A stretch of DNA of 64,000 bases. It comes from Mycoplasmatota bacterium (GTDB lineage Bacteria; Bacillota_I; Bacilli_A; MAG-NZ). Position numbers and translations under genes: made by a program. Location: NCBI GenBank assembly GCA_018394315.1, contig CP074575.1, positions 1,907,501 to 1,971,500 on the forward strand, given 5' to 3'. A model generated the notes under the pieces. That model did not search any database, had not been told where the DNA came from, and worked only from the letters and a program-made list of their open reading frames with translations. Below are positions 45,598 through 53,316 of the stretch, in pieces (position 1 is the first letter of the stretch; every line of letters begins with the position of its first letter).

Positions 45598-47892
45598 TTA
45601 TCCGATGAAATTAGGATATCTATCAATAGATATTAATATATCATCTCTTTGATAATTACTTATTTCTGAAAGAACTTTACCTAGATTAGGTTCAATTTTA
45701 TATTTAATTATTACTTGTATTCTATATCTGTTTTTTAATTTAGAAATATAAGGTGCAACAGGGCCTAATACCTTAGAACTAGGTGTCAGTCTTTTCTTAA
45801 GTAGTGATGCAATTTTACTAGCCTCAGTCATCGCAAGTCGTTCATCTTTACTAGTGACCCTGATTGTTTCAATATAATAATAAGGAACATACCCAGCAAT
45901 TTTCCTTGAATACATTTCTTTCATATAAAATTCAAGATAATCATTTGTAACTGAACTAATCGCGTAATGTTCAGGATTATAGGTTTGAAGAATCACTTCC
46001 CCTTGTACACTTCTTCTTCCTGCTCTTCCTGCAACTTGAGTTAATAGTTGATATGTTCTCTCACTTGCTCTAAAGTCAGAAATATTTAGTGTTAAATCAC
46101 AAGCAATAACTCCTACAAGTGTAACATTTTCAAAGTCTAAACCCTTTGCTATCATCTGAGTCCCTAGTAATATATCTGCCTTCTTATCAGCAAAAGCATC
46201 TAAAATACTCTTGTGGGCATTTTTCCTTGAAGTGGTATCTTGATCCATCCTTAAGACTCTAATATTTGGAATTAACCTTTTTAGTTCCTCTTCTGCACTT
46301 TCAGTACCAATTCCTATAAAATCTATATCCTTACTTTCACAATTTGAACATTTCTTTGGTTTAAGTTTAGTATATCCGCAGTAGTGACATACCATTTTAT
46401 TGCCGTATTTGTGATAAGTGAGAGATATATCACAATGAGGGCACTTCTCTACTTCTCCACAATCTTTACACAAAACAAAATTTGAATAACCTCTTCTATT
46501 CAACAACAGAATAACTTGTTCATCTTTTTTGACCCTGTTTATAATTTCTTTTATAAGAATATTAGATAATAATCTATCTTCATTTTTCATATCTATAATA
46601 TTGATTTTAGGCATTTTAGCATTTAATGCTCTATTCTTTAGTTCGAGTAATTTATAAACTCCTTTTTTAGCCCTTGCATAACTTTCTAGTGAAGGGGTAG
46701 CACTACCTAATATTAACGGACACTTATAATACTTAGTTCTTAGTTTTGCAACCTCTCTAGCATGATATCTAGGCATATCCTCTTGCTTATAAGTAGATTC
46801 ATGTTCTTCATCTATTACAATAACACCAATATTTCCTAAAGGTGCAAATATAGCACTTCTAGCTCCAATTACGCATTTAACTTCTTTTCTAATTATCTTA
46901 CGCCACTCATCATATCGTTCACCTATGCTTAATCCACTATGCAATATAGCTACATTATCTTTTAGTCGCGCTTTAAATCTATCTATCACTTGATAAGTTA
47001 ATGCGATTTCTGGTACCAGTAATATGGCTTCTTTTCCATTTTGGATGGTTCTTTCAATAATTTCTAAATAAACTTCTGTCTTTCCACTTCCAGTTACACC
47101 ATGAAGTAAGAAGATATTATCACCTTTGACTTGATTAATAACTTCAAGTTGTTCATCACTTAATTCAATAATCTTATCTTTGTACTCTTTCTTCTCGTTA
47201 CGGTAAACTTCTTCTTTATACTCAGAAACAATCCCCTTCTTAATCAAAGCATTTACTGCACTTAAACCAGCAAATTCAACTACATCTCTTTTCCTTATAT
47301 TTTTACTTTTCAAGATGTAATCATAAGCGAGTAATTGCTTGTACGCTTTCTTAGGTAAATCAATAAATTTTTCTAGTCTTAAATATGTCTCAAATTGAAT
47401 CGATGCCTTCTCCTTAATATCATAAAAAAGTTCAACTGCACCAGTTTTAATTGCCTTCTTCACTTCCTTTAAATTTTCTAAAGATAATTCATCTAAGTAA
47501 ATTCTATCCTTTTTGAATATGTTCAAAAGTGTTTCCGGTAATGCTTTTTTTTGTATAATATACTTCCTATATTTAGCTTTTATCGCCACAGGCAACATAG
47601 TCTTAAAAGTAGAAATGTATGTGCTTGCCGTTTCATTCGCTAATTTAATTCCTAAAGACAATAATTCTTCACTCAAACTAGGAATAACATCAAAACAATC
47701 ATTAATCTCCTTTAACTCCTTATCGTCACCTTCAATTATATCAATAACAAATCCCATCAATGTTCGCGCACCAAAAGGTACGATAACTCGCATTCCCTTT
47801 TCTACTACTTCGATTAAGCGACTAGGAATCAAATAATCAAATGGTCGATTAAGTTGTTTGTTGTTTACATCAACTATAACCTTCGCTATCAT
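45598..47892 (-). CDS. priA: Primosomal helicase PriA
   Basis: Replication-restart helicase. An N-terminal 3'-end-binding region is followed by Walker A GVTGSGKTEVYLE near residue 265, the Walker B box DEEHE, and helicase motif IV-VI sequences (LLNRRGYSNF, GTQMIAKGLDFENV, QVAGRAGR). The zinc-binding region contains CKDCGEVEKCPHC and CHYCG plus CSNC. 764 residues, normal. It follows rpoZ after a hairpin terminator that probably allows some read-through. Confidence 0.96.
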   Translation of the reverse strand: MIAKVIVDVNNKQLNRPFDYLIPSRLIEVVEKGMRVIVPFGARTLMGFVIDIIEGDDKELKEINDCFDVIPSLSEELLSLGIKLANETASTYISTFKTMLPVAIKAKYRKYIIQKKALPETLLNIFKKDRIYLDELSLENLKEVKKAIKTGAVELFYDIKEKASIQFETYLRLEKFIDLPKKAYKQLLAYDYILKSKNIRKRDVVEFAGLSAVNALIKKGIVSEYKEEVYRNEKKEYKDKIIELSDEQLEVINQVKGDNIFLLHGVTGSGKTEVYLEIIERTIQNGKEAILLVPEIALTYQVIDRFKARLKDNVAILHSGLSIGERYDEWRKIIRKEVKCVIGARSAIFAPLGNIGVIVIDEEHESTYKQEDMPRYHAREVAKLRTKYYKCPLILGSATPSLESYARAKKGVYKLLELKNRALNAKMPKINIIDMKNEDRLLSNILIKEIINRVKKDEQVILLLNRRGYSNFVLCKDCGEVEKCPHCDISLTYHKYGNKMVCHYCGYTKLKPKKCSNCESKDIDFIGIGTESAEEELKRLIPNIRVLRMDQDTTSRKNAHKSILDAFADKKADILLGTQMIAKGLDFENVTLVGVIACDLTLNISDFRASERTYQLLTQVAGRAGRRSVQGEVILQTYNPEHYAISSVTNDYLEFYMKEMYSRKIAGYVPYYYIETIRVTSKDERLAMTEASKIASLLKKRLTPSSKVLGPVAPYISKLKNRYRIQVIIKYKIEPNLGKVLSEISNYQRDDILISIDRYPNFIG

Positions 47893-47903
47893 TTTTTACC
47901 TCA

Positions 47904-47941
47904 TAAAAGAAACACTTAATTAATTATTAAGTGTTTCTTTT
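47904..47941 (-). terminator. Strong hairpin between rpoZ and priA
   Basis: AAAGAAACACTTAA / TTAAGTGTTTCTTT, a 14-base stem with a seven-base loop, followed by TTTTATG on the minus strand. Likely partial terminator within the operon. Confidence 0.75.
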
Positions 47942-48168
47942 TAGTCTATATCAGTTTCAGTTACTTTTACTTCACCCTCGCGAATTTCTTCTAATGCTCT
48001 ACCAACCGACTTATAACACTCAGTTACAATCAACGTATGGTCCGTTTCGCTAATTTCCTTTGCACGTTTTGCCGAAGCAATAGCTAATTTATATTTTGAA
48101 TCCACCACATCTAGTAATTTATCAATCGATGGATATCTCATACCATATTTTTTAGCTCTATTTTCCAT
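47941..48168 (-). CDS. rpoZ: DNA-directed RNA polymerase omega subunit
   Basis: 75 residues: RYPSIDKLLDVVDSKYKLAIASAKRA is the conserved omega core, written here in two pieces: RYPSIDKLL and KYKLAIASAKRA. It assists assembly of RNA polymerase. The ATG at 48168 has GGAGGAAG upstream and overlaps the gmk stop by 11 bases. gmk-rpoZ is a conserved order. Confidence 0.93.
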   Translation of the reverse strand: MENRAKKYGMRYPSIDKLLDVVDSKYKLAIASAKRAKEISETDHTLIVTECYKSVGRALEEIREGEVKVTETDID

Positions 48169-48787
48169 TTTCTTCCTCCAAAATCTCTAAATAAGAATGA
48201 ATACTTCTTTCTGTTTTAGCGTGCTCAGCACGGATAATCGCATAAATCCTATCAGCTGCATTATTAATTTCATCATTAACAACTATATAATCATATTTGT
48301 GTGCAAGTCTAAACTCATTATCTGCTTTTGCGATTCTCTTTTCAACCTGGTAACTACTTTCAGTACCTCTCCTAATTAATCTATCATACAACGCTTGTTT
48401 TGTTGGTGGAACTAAGAATATCAAAATTGCATCATGCACTTTCTTCCTAACTTGAAGGGCTCCTGCAGTTTCTATTTCCAAGATGACCTCTAAACCTTCA
48501 TTAAGTTTCTCTTCAACCTTATCGATTGGAGTTCCATAATAATTACCAACAAACTCAGCATACTCCAAGAACATATCATCTTTTATTCTTTGTTCAAATT
48601 CCTCTCTCGAGACAAAATAATAATCCACACCATCAATTTCGCCTTCTCTAGGTTTTCTTGTAGTCATTGAAACTGAATACGAGAACATTTGATTGTCCAA
48701 CTCGAATAATGCTTTTCTTACAGTACCCTTTCCAACACCAGACGGTCCTGATACAACTACTAACATACCTTTTTTGTTCAGTTTCAT
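48158..48787 (-). CDS. gmk: Guanylate kinase
   Basis: Phosphorylates GMP to GDP. P-loop SGPSGVGKGTV near residue 14; GMP-binding TTRKPREGEIDGVDYYFV and the lid (RRGTESSYQVEKR) are present. 209 residues. TAGGAG precedes the ATG. First gene of gmk-rpoZ-priA-fmt, divergent from rqcH across a 147-base gap. Confidence 0.96.
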   Translation of the reverse strand: MKLNKKGMLVVVSGPSGVGKGTVRKALFELDNQMFSYSVSMTTRKPREGEIDGVDYYFVSREEFEQRIKDDMFLEYAEFVGNYYGTPIDKVEEKLNEGLEVILEIETAGALQVRKKVHDAILIFLVPPTKQALYDRLIRRGTESSYQVEKRIAKADNEFRLAHKYDYIVVNDEINNAADRIYAIIRAEHAKTERSIHSYLEILEEENGK

Positions 48788-48934
48788 ATCTTATCTCCTA
48801 CATCAAGTCTATACTTATTTCACAATTATATGAACTATTACTATACATTATAACTTAACTATAGTAAATTAGTAAAGGATTTATTATACTAAAGAAGGAT
48901 AATTTATTTAAGTATTCATAAAAGGAATGATAGA

Positions 48935-50530
48935 ATGGCTTTTGACGGATTATTGATTAGAAATTTAATTAACGAACTAAAATTTCTAGAAACAGGAAGA
49001 ATCTCAAAAATACAACAAATATCTAAGCTTGAAATACTACTAACTATTCGAGCTAAATCAAGCAATCATAAATTGCTTATTTCGTGTTCAAGCGATTACG
49101 CAAGAATGCATATTACTAATAACAAGTACGACGTTCCAAATGAACCGCCTAGTTTTTGCATGATGTTAAGAAAGCATCTTGATGGGGGATTCATAAATAA
49201 TATCTCACAACATGAGAACGACAGAATAATAATAATCGATATTCTCAAGGTTAACGAATTGGGTGATAAAGTATCTAAAAAACTTCACTTCGAAGCAATG
49301 GGTAAACACTCAAATCTTATACTTTCTGAAGAAGGAAAAATATTAGAATCAATAAAACATATTCCGCCATTCATGAATACCTACCGTACTATTTTACCTG
49401 GAGCTGACTATTTATATCCTCCAAGTACAAAAATTAATCCATTCATTGAATTTAATAATACAGCTACATTTTCAGAAATCATGTCGTATCAAGGAATTTC
49501 TCCTTTGATGGCTAACGAAATATTATATCAGAGTAATCCAGATTTAATCTATTCTAAACCTGATCCTGTAATTATAAGAGGAATTAAAGAGAGATATTAC
49601 TTTATTCCTGTAAACATTGAGGGTAATATTGAACACTATAATTCAATTAGCGAAATGTTAGATGTCTTCTTCTTTAATAAGGATTCTTTTGATAGAATCA
49701 GACAACGAGCAAAAGATTTAAGTATTTATATAAAAAGAGAACTAGATAAGAACATTAATAAACTTGATAAATTGAAGAATGATTTAGATAAGGCAAATGA
49801 TAACCAAGAATTAAGAATCATCGGGGAAGTATTACTTGCAAATCTTAACCAAGTGAAAAGGGGTATGAATAAAGTAACTTTAACTAATTTTTATAATAAT
49901 TCTAATATAGAGATACATTTAAATCCATTACTAACACCAACTGAAAATGCAAATAAGTACTTTAATAAATATCAAAAAGCTAAAAAGGCAATTAATCACT
50001 TAATAAATCAAATAGACTTAACTAAATTAGAAATTGAATATTTTGAGTTGCTTTCTCAACAAATCAATCAAGCAACATATAAGGATGTCGATGAAATAAG
50101 AGTTGAGTTAGAAGAAAATAATTATTTGAAGAAGAGATCTAAGAAGAAAATAAAAAAGTTAAATTATCTAACCTATCTATCAAAAAACGGTACTGAAATA
50201 TTAGTTGGTAAGAATAATAAACAAAACGAATACTTAACACATAAATATGCTAAGAAAAACGATATTTGGATGCACACTAAGGATATTCCAGGATCACATG
50301 TAATAATTAGAGATGATAATCCAGACGAAGATACTATCCGTACTGCCGCTAACTTAGCAGCTTATTACTCAAAGGCAAAAGATTCAAGCAGCGTACCAAT
50401 AGATTACACATTCATTAAATATATTAAAAAAATCCCAGGGCGACAACTTTGTTTTGTTACTTATACAAACCAAAAAACAATATATATTGATCCTAATCCA
50501 GAATTTATACAAGAATTAACTCAAAAGTGA
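48935..50530 (+). CDS. rqcH: Ribosome quality control factor RqcH (NFACT/FbpA family)
   Basis: Bacterial Rqc2 homologue that adds C-terminal alanine tails to nascent chains on split 50S subunits. NFACT-N covers about residues 1-200 (MAFDGLLIRNLINEL and the FCMMLRKHLDGG segment). Coiled-coil hairpins lie at about 260-400. NFACT-R covers about 410-530 (KNDIWMHTKDIPGSHVII, PGRQLCFVTYTNQKTIYIDP). 531 residues, close to Bacillus RqcH. The stop is TGA. Its terminator has been split by an insertion sequence. Confidence 0.92.
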   Translation: MAFDGLLIRNLINELKFLETGRISKIQQISKLEILLTIRAKSSNHKLLISCSSDYARMHITNNKYDVPNEPPSFCMMLRKHLDGGFINNISQHENDRIIIIDILKVNELGDKVSKKLHFEAMGKHSNLILSEEGKILESIKHIPPFMNTYRTILPGADYLYPPSTKINPFIEFNNTATFSEIMSYQGISPLMANEILYQSNPDLIYSKPDPVIIRGIKERYYFIPVNIEGNIEHYNSISEMLDVFFFNKDSFDRIRQRAKDLSIYIKRELDKNINKLDKLKNDLDKANDNQELRIIGEVLLANLNQVKRGMNKVTLTNFYNNSNIEIHLNPLLTPTENANKYFNKYQKAKKAINHLINQIDLTKLEIEYFELLSQQINQATYKDVDEIRVELEENNYLKKRSKKKIKKLNYLTYLSKNGTEILVGKNNKQNEYLTHKYAKKNDIWMHTKDIPGSHVIIRDDNPDEDTIRTAANLAAYYSKAKDSSSVPIDYTFIKYIKKIPGRQLCFVTYTNQKTIYIDPNPEFIQELTQK

Positions 50531-50557
50531 TACATGATTTATTGTATGACTTTTAAT

Positions 50558-50566
50558 AAAAGGTGG
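50558..50566. terminator. Left arm of the split rqcH terminator
   Basis: AAAAGGTGG here is complementary to CCACCTTTT at 51982-51990, with the insertion sequence sitting in what was the loop. Removing the element and one TTA restores a hairpin suitable for both rqcH and the convergent radical SAM gene. Confidence 0.75.
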
Positions 50567-50574
50567 TTCCTTTA

Positions 50575-50607
50575 TGTAATGCACCCCAAAATCCGGACTA
50601 AGTAAAC
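50575..50607 (+). repeat. Left terminal inverted repeat of the IS
   Basis: Matches the right end (51940-51972) in the TGTA-x-TG-x-ACCCCAAA and GGACTAA blocks. Confidence 0.85.
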
Positions 50608-50632
50608 TTAGAAAGGAAGGGGTGCTTTTACT

Positions 50633-51109
50633 TTGGCAAAATATGATGTAGAATTTAAGGTGAAAGTAGTTAGCTACTATAATAAGTATGGTCTAACTGC
50701 TACAATGAATAAATTCAACCTAAAGGCAGATGAAACTATATACAAGTGGGTTAGAAAGAGTAAAACTACAGGATTTATGAGAAAGAAAAACACGAAAATA
50801 TCTAGCGAAAAAAAGTTTGAGATACTTGAATATTTTTGGGAATATGGATACGCAGAAACAGACATGAAATATGGTATTGATGCTGGAACACTACATAAAT
50901 GGGAAAGAAAATACCATGAGTACGGCATTGATGGACTATCCATAGATGGAAGAGGAAGAAAAAGTAAGATTGTACAAAAACCAAAGGATTTGAATAAAAA
51001 TCAAGACCTATTAGCAGAAAACCAAAGGTTAAGATTGGAACTAGAATATCTAAAAAAGCTAGACGCCTTAGTTCAAGAACGGGAAGAGCGAAAACGAAAG
51101 AAAAAGTAA
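50633..51109 (+). CDS. IS150-type transposase OrfA (DNA-binding, helix-turn-helix)
   Basis: 158 residues. Two helix-turn-helix segments are seen (LTATMNKFNLKADETIYKWV and a second around DMKYGIDAGTLHKWERKY), followed by a leucine-zipper-like coiled coil (AENQRLRLELEYLKKL). Start is TTG at 50633 with GGAAGGGG upstream, close inside the left inverted repeat. Ribosomes that slip at 51052-51058 would make the OrfAB fusion; those that do not stop at 51109. Confidence 0.88.
   Translation: MAKYDVEFKVKVVSYYNKYGLTATMNKFNLKADETIYKWVRKSKTTGFMRKKNTKISSEKKFEILEYFWEYGYAETDMKYGIDAGTLHKWERKYHEYGIDGLSIDGRGRKSKIVQKPKDLNKNQDLLAENQRLRLELEYLKKLDALVQEREERKRKKK
51052..51058 (+). other. Programmed -1 frameshift site (A AAA AAG)
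   Basis: The heptamer is in the OrfA zero frame (CTA AAA AAG). Slipping back by one enters the OrfB frame, which is open from here to 51939 with no stop codon. This is the classical IS150 arrangement. Confidence 0.85.
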
Positions 51110-51939
51110 GAATAGTATTTGAACTAAGGCAAAAACACGGAGTTCTAAAACCTATTCTTGAGATAGCCAACTTAGCTAAGTCTACTTATTTTGATATGCT
51201 CAAAAATATAGATTCTGATAACGATAAAGAAATAAAAAGCAAAATAACCAATATATACTATAAACATAAGGGTAGATATGGTTATAGGCGAATAACCATA
51301 GTTTTAAGAAATGAGGGTTTAGTAATTAATCACAAGAAAGTATATAGATTAATGAAATCATTAGGATTCGTGGCTAAAATACGAGTGAAAAAATATAGAT
51401 CATACAAAGGGGAAGTTGGTAAGATAGCCAACAATGAACTTAATCGGGATTTTAGCACTAATACATTCAAAGAAAAATTAGTAACTGATATAACTGAATT
51501 TAAGGTAGATGGTAGAAAGATATACTTATCACCGTTAATAGATATCCATAACGACGAAGTAATAAGCTATACAGTAGGATTTAGTCCCAATGTAAGACTA
51601 GTTATTGAAATGTTAGAAAAGGGAATTACTACTAAGATGAAAAATACCATAGTCCACTCAGATCAGGGATTCCAGTATCAAAACAGAAGATTCCAAACAT
51701 ATCTAGAAGACAAGGAAATAACACAAAGCATGTCTAGAAGAGGCAACTGTTTGGACAATTCTAAGGCTGAAAACTTTTTCTCTCATCTAAAGGCGGAATT
51801 TTACCATGTGAATAAGTTCAAAACAGTCAAACAGTTCATAAGAGAACTTAAGAAATACATTAATTATTATAATAATGAAAGGATAGTAACTAAACTAAAA
51901 ATGTCCCCGGTACAATACCGAGAACATTGCTTGATTTAG
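51059..51939 (+). CDS. IS150-type transposase OrfB (DDE integrase domain), expressed as OrfAB fusion
   Basis: The rve-type catalytic domain is intact: first Asp in VTDITEF, second Asp in VHSDQGFQYQ, and Glu in DNSKAENFFSHLKAE. Upstream in the same frame are KVRIVFELRQKHG and a HTH_21 segment (GRYGYRRITIVL). The first ATG in frame is at 51196, but the upstream coding sense shows that the frame is entered by frameshifting at 51052-51058. The Asp, Asp and Glu spacing fits the IS3 family. Confidence 0.9.
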
Positions 51940-51972
51940 TTTTTATTAGTCCGAACTTTGGGGTTCAGTACA
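51940..51972 (-). repeat. Right terminal inverted repeat of the IS
   Basis: Complementary to the left end; the outermost bases read TGTACTGAACCCC on the minus strand. Confidence 0.85.
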
Positions 51973-51981
51973 TTACAGGTT

Positions 51982-51990
51982 CCACCTTTT
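51982..51990. terminator. Right arm of the split rqcH terminator
   Basis: CCACCTTTT, complementary to 50558-50566 across the insertion sequence. Confidence 0.75.
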
Positions 51991-52033
51991 ACTTTCACTA
52001 GTTTTTTCATATTTATAGGTTTATAAATTATAC

Positions 52034-53002
52034 TTAAGTCATTTCATCAAGAGCTTGATTCTGAATAACTTCTATGAAGTTAATGCTATTGCCCTTCTTA
52101 AGTTCCCTTAATCCTCTTACATAAGCTCTATTTAGTAGTTCTACATATCTAATTTGAGCTTCATTATTTATTTTATTCAAATCTAAAACAGAACCAATGA
52201 CATAATTATCTCTATTAGGTAAATCAAAATCTGCTATGATTGTGCCATCATTTTTAACATTGCAGATATCATTATTATAGTTTAATAAAAATTCTTTACT
52301 ATTTAAGTATCGTTCTGTATCATTTGGTCTATATAGAGATTGTGAAACAAACCTGGTATTCCCATTATATTTATCATTTAAATCTTCCATATTGTTTATT
52401 AGACTAGTTATATTCTCGGGAGTTATATAAAATTCGTTCTGCTCATTAGCACGACCTATTGGTTGCATGGGGCTTAATGTCACTGTTTTAATATCTCTTT
52501 TTAGAGCAAAGTCAACAAGCCAAGAGATATTGCTTATATTTTTTTTATGGACAACAAAGATAGGATGAACAGTAATACCTGCTTTTAACATTCTATCAAT
52601 ATTATTAATAACTGTATCAAGCTTATCTTCTCCTCTAAATATCATATAGTTTTCCCTAGGTCCATCCAAACTTACAAGTACATATGTGTTTGATTTTTTC
52701 AAATCATTTATTAAACTATCATTCAAATACCATGTATTAGTTATAATACTTGTTGATAATCCAATCTCACTAGCATAGATTAATAAATCTCCAATTCCTT
52801 CATACATCAACGGCTCTCCACCATGAATTGAAATTTCTTCTCCACCTTTTTCTTTAAATTGTAGTAAAATCTTCTTCCATGTATCTATACTAAGGTCCAC
52901 TGAGCTATCATCATCTAGGCTTTTAATATAACAATGTCTACATTTGCTATCGCAGTTCAAAGATATTGTAATGTTCATTAATATTTTACTATTATAAATC
53001 AT
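52034..53002 (-). CDS. Radical SAM protein, SPASM-like but lacking auxiliary-cluster cysteines
   Basis: 322 residues. The [4Fe-4S] motif is CDSKCRHC near residue 17, followed by SIHGGEPL near 60 and SLDGP near 113, typical of peptide-modifying radical SAM enzymes (PqqE/anSME-like). The C-terminal part resembles a SPASM region (NDICNVKNDGTII, then NYVIGSV), but only one Cys remains, so no auxiliary Fe-S cluster is expected. AGGAG lies eight bases before the ATG. It has its own promoter and a leader with a five-codon uORF. No precursor peptide gene was found beside it. The substrate is unknown. Confidence 0.8.
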   Translation of the reverse strand: MIYNSKILMNITISLNCDSKCRHCYIKSLDDDSSVDLSIDTWKKILLQFKEKGGEEISIHGGEPLMYEGIGDLLIYASEIGLSTSIITNTWYLNDSLINDLKKSNTYVLVSLDGPRENYMIFRGEDKLDTVINNIDRMLKAGITVHPIFVVHKKNISNISWLVDFALKRDIKTVTLSPMQPIGRANEQNEFYITPENITSLINNMEDLNDKYNGNTRFVSQSLYRPNDTERYLNSKEFLLNYNNDICNVKNDGTIIADFDLPNRDNYVIGSVLDLNKINNEAQIRYVELLNRAYVRGLRELKKGNSINFIEVIQNQALDEMT

Positions 53003-53010
53003 CTAATCAT

Positions 53011-53064
53011 CTCCTATTTAAATTTTTATTTATAAGAAATCGATTCTTATCGCAATTTAACCAT
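53011..53064 (-). promoter_or_regulatory. Leader hairpin with uORF upstream of the radical SAM gene
   Basis: Two nested stems: outer TTAAATT / AATTTAA (53054-53060 and 53018-53024) and inner ATAAGAA / TTCTTAT (53044-53050 and 53032-53038). The 5' arms overlap the MVKLR uORF, and the outer stem ends two bases from the ribosome site (AGGAG, 53011-53015). Translation of the uORF would open the structure. This suggests translational coupling or attenuation. Confidence 0.55.
53047..53064 (-). CDS. Five-codon upstream ORF MVKLR
   Basis: ATG GTT AAA TTG CGA TAA on the minus strand, preceded by an excellent ribosome site (TAGGAGGGTGATT). Such a strong site for five codons argues against chance. It begins 62 bases ahead of the radical SAM start and lies in the 5' arms of the leader hairpin. 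Confidence 0.6.
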   Translation of the reverse strand: MVKLR

Positions 53065-53114
53065 GAAATCACCCTCCTACTTAGTATAGATACGAGATTT
53101 TGTTATCTAGATTA

Positions 53115-53143
53115 ATTATGTCAAAATTTGTCAATTAAATCAA
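53115..53143 (-). promoter_or_regulatory. Promoter of the radical SAM gene
   Basis: TTGATT at 53138-53143 and CATAAT at 53115-53120 with a 17-base spacer on the minus strand; two TTGACA sequences lie in the spacer and next to the -10. Transcription should start near 53108, upstream of the uORF. Confidence 0.55.
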
Positions 53144-53200
53144 ATTATTCTCGCATACTTAGACACTTTCGACTGATTAACAATTCAAATTAACACCACT

Positions 53201-53255
53201 AAAAAAAGGGGGATTTGAAAGAAACTTTTTAGGTTATCTCTTTACACCCCTTTTG
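53201..53255 (-). terminator. Terminator of the ABC-F gene
   Basis: Imperfect long hairpin: AAAAGGGG pairs with CCCCCTTTT, and an inner AAAGA / TCTTT stem extends it. Seven T follow on the minus strand. It separates the ABC-F and radical SAM transcription units. Confidence 0.75.
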
Positions 53256-53316
53256 ATTATGAATTTCAGTAATAATTTTTTAACCAAACTCATAAAAATA
53301 TATCAATTTTAATATA

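Larger units (their letters stand above)
50575..51972 (+). mobile_element. IS3-family insertion sequence (IS150-like), apparently intact
   Basis: 1398 bp bounded by imperfect terminal inverted repeats that start with TGTA: left TGTAATGCACCCCAAAATCC, right (reverse strand) TGTACTGAACCCCAAAGTTC, both continuing into GGACTAA. A 3-base direct repeat TTA flanks it (50572-50574 and 51973-51975). It holds orfA, orfB in the -1 frame, a canonical A AAA AAG slip site, and a complete DDE triad. Nothing disabling is visible, so it may be active. Confidence 0.93.

Noticed and set aside
47513..47836. Plus-strand ORF of 107 codons opposite priA
   Set aside because: Lies fully antisense within conserved priA; no ribosome site or recognisable domain.
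53234..53293. Minus-strand ORF of 19 codons starting MSLVKKLLLK, near the radical SAM gene, as a possible peptide precursor
   Set aside because: No ribosome site, no Cys or typical core, and it overlaps the terminator of the ABC-F gene.
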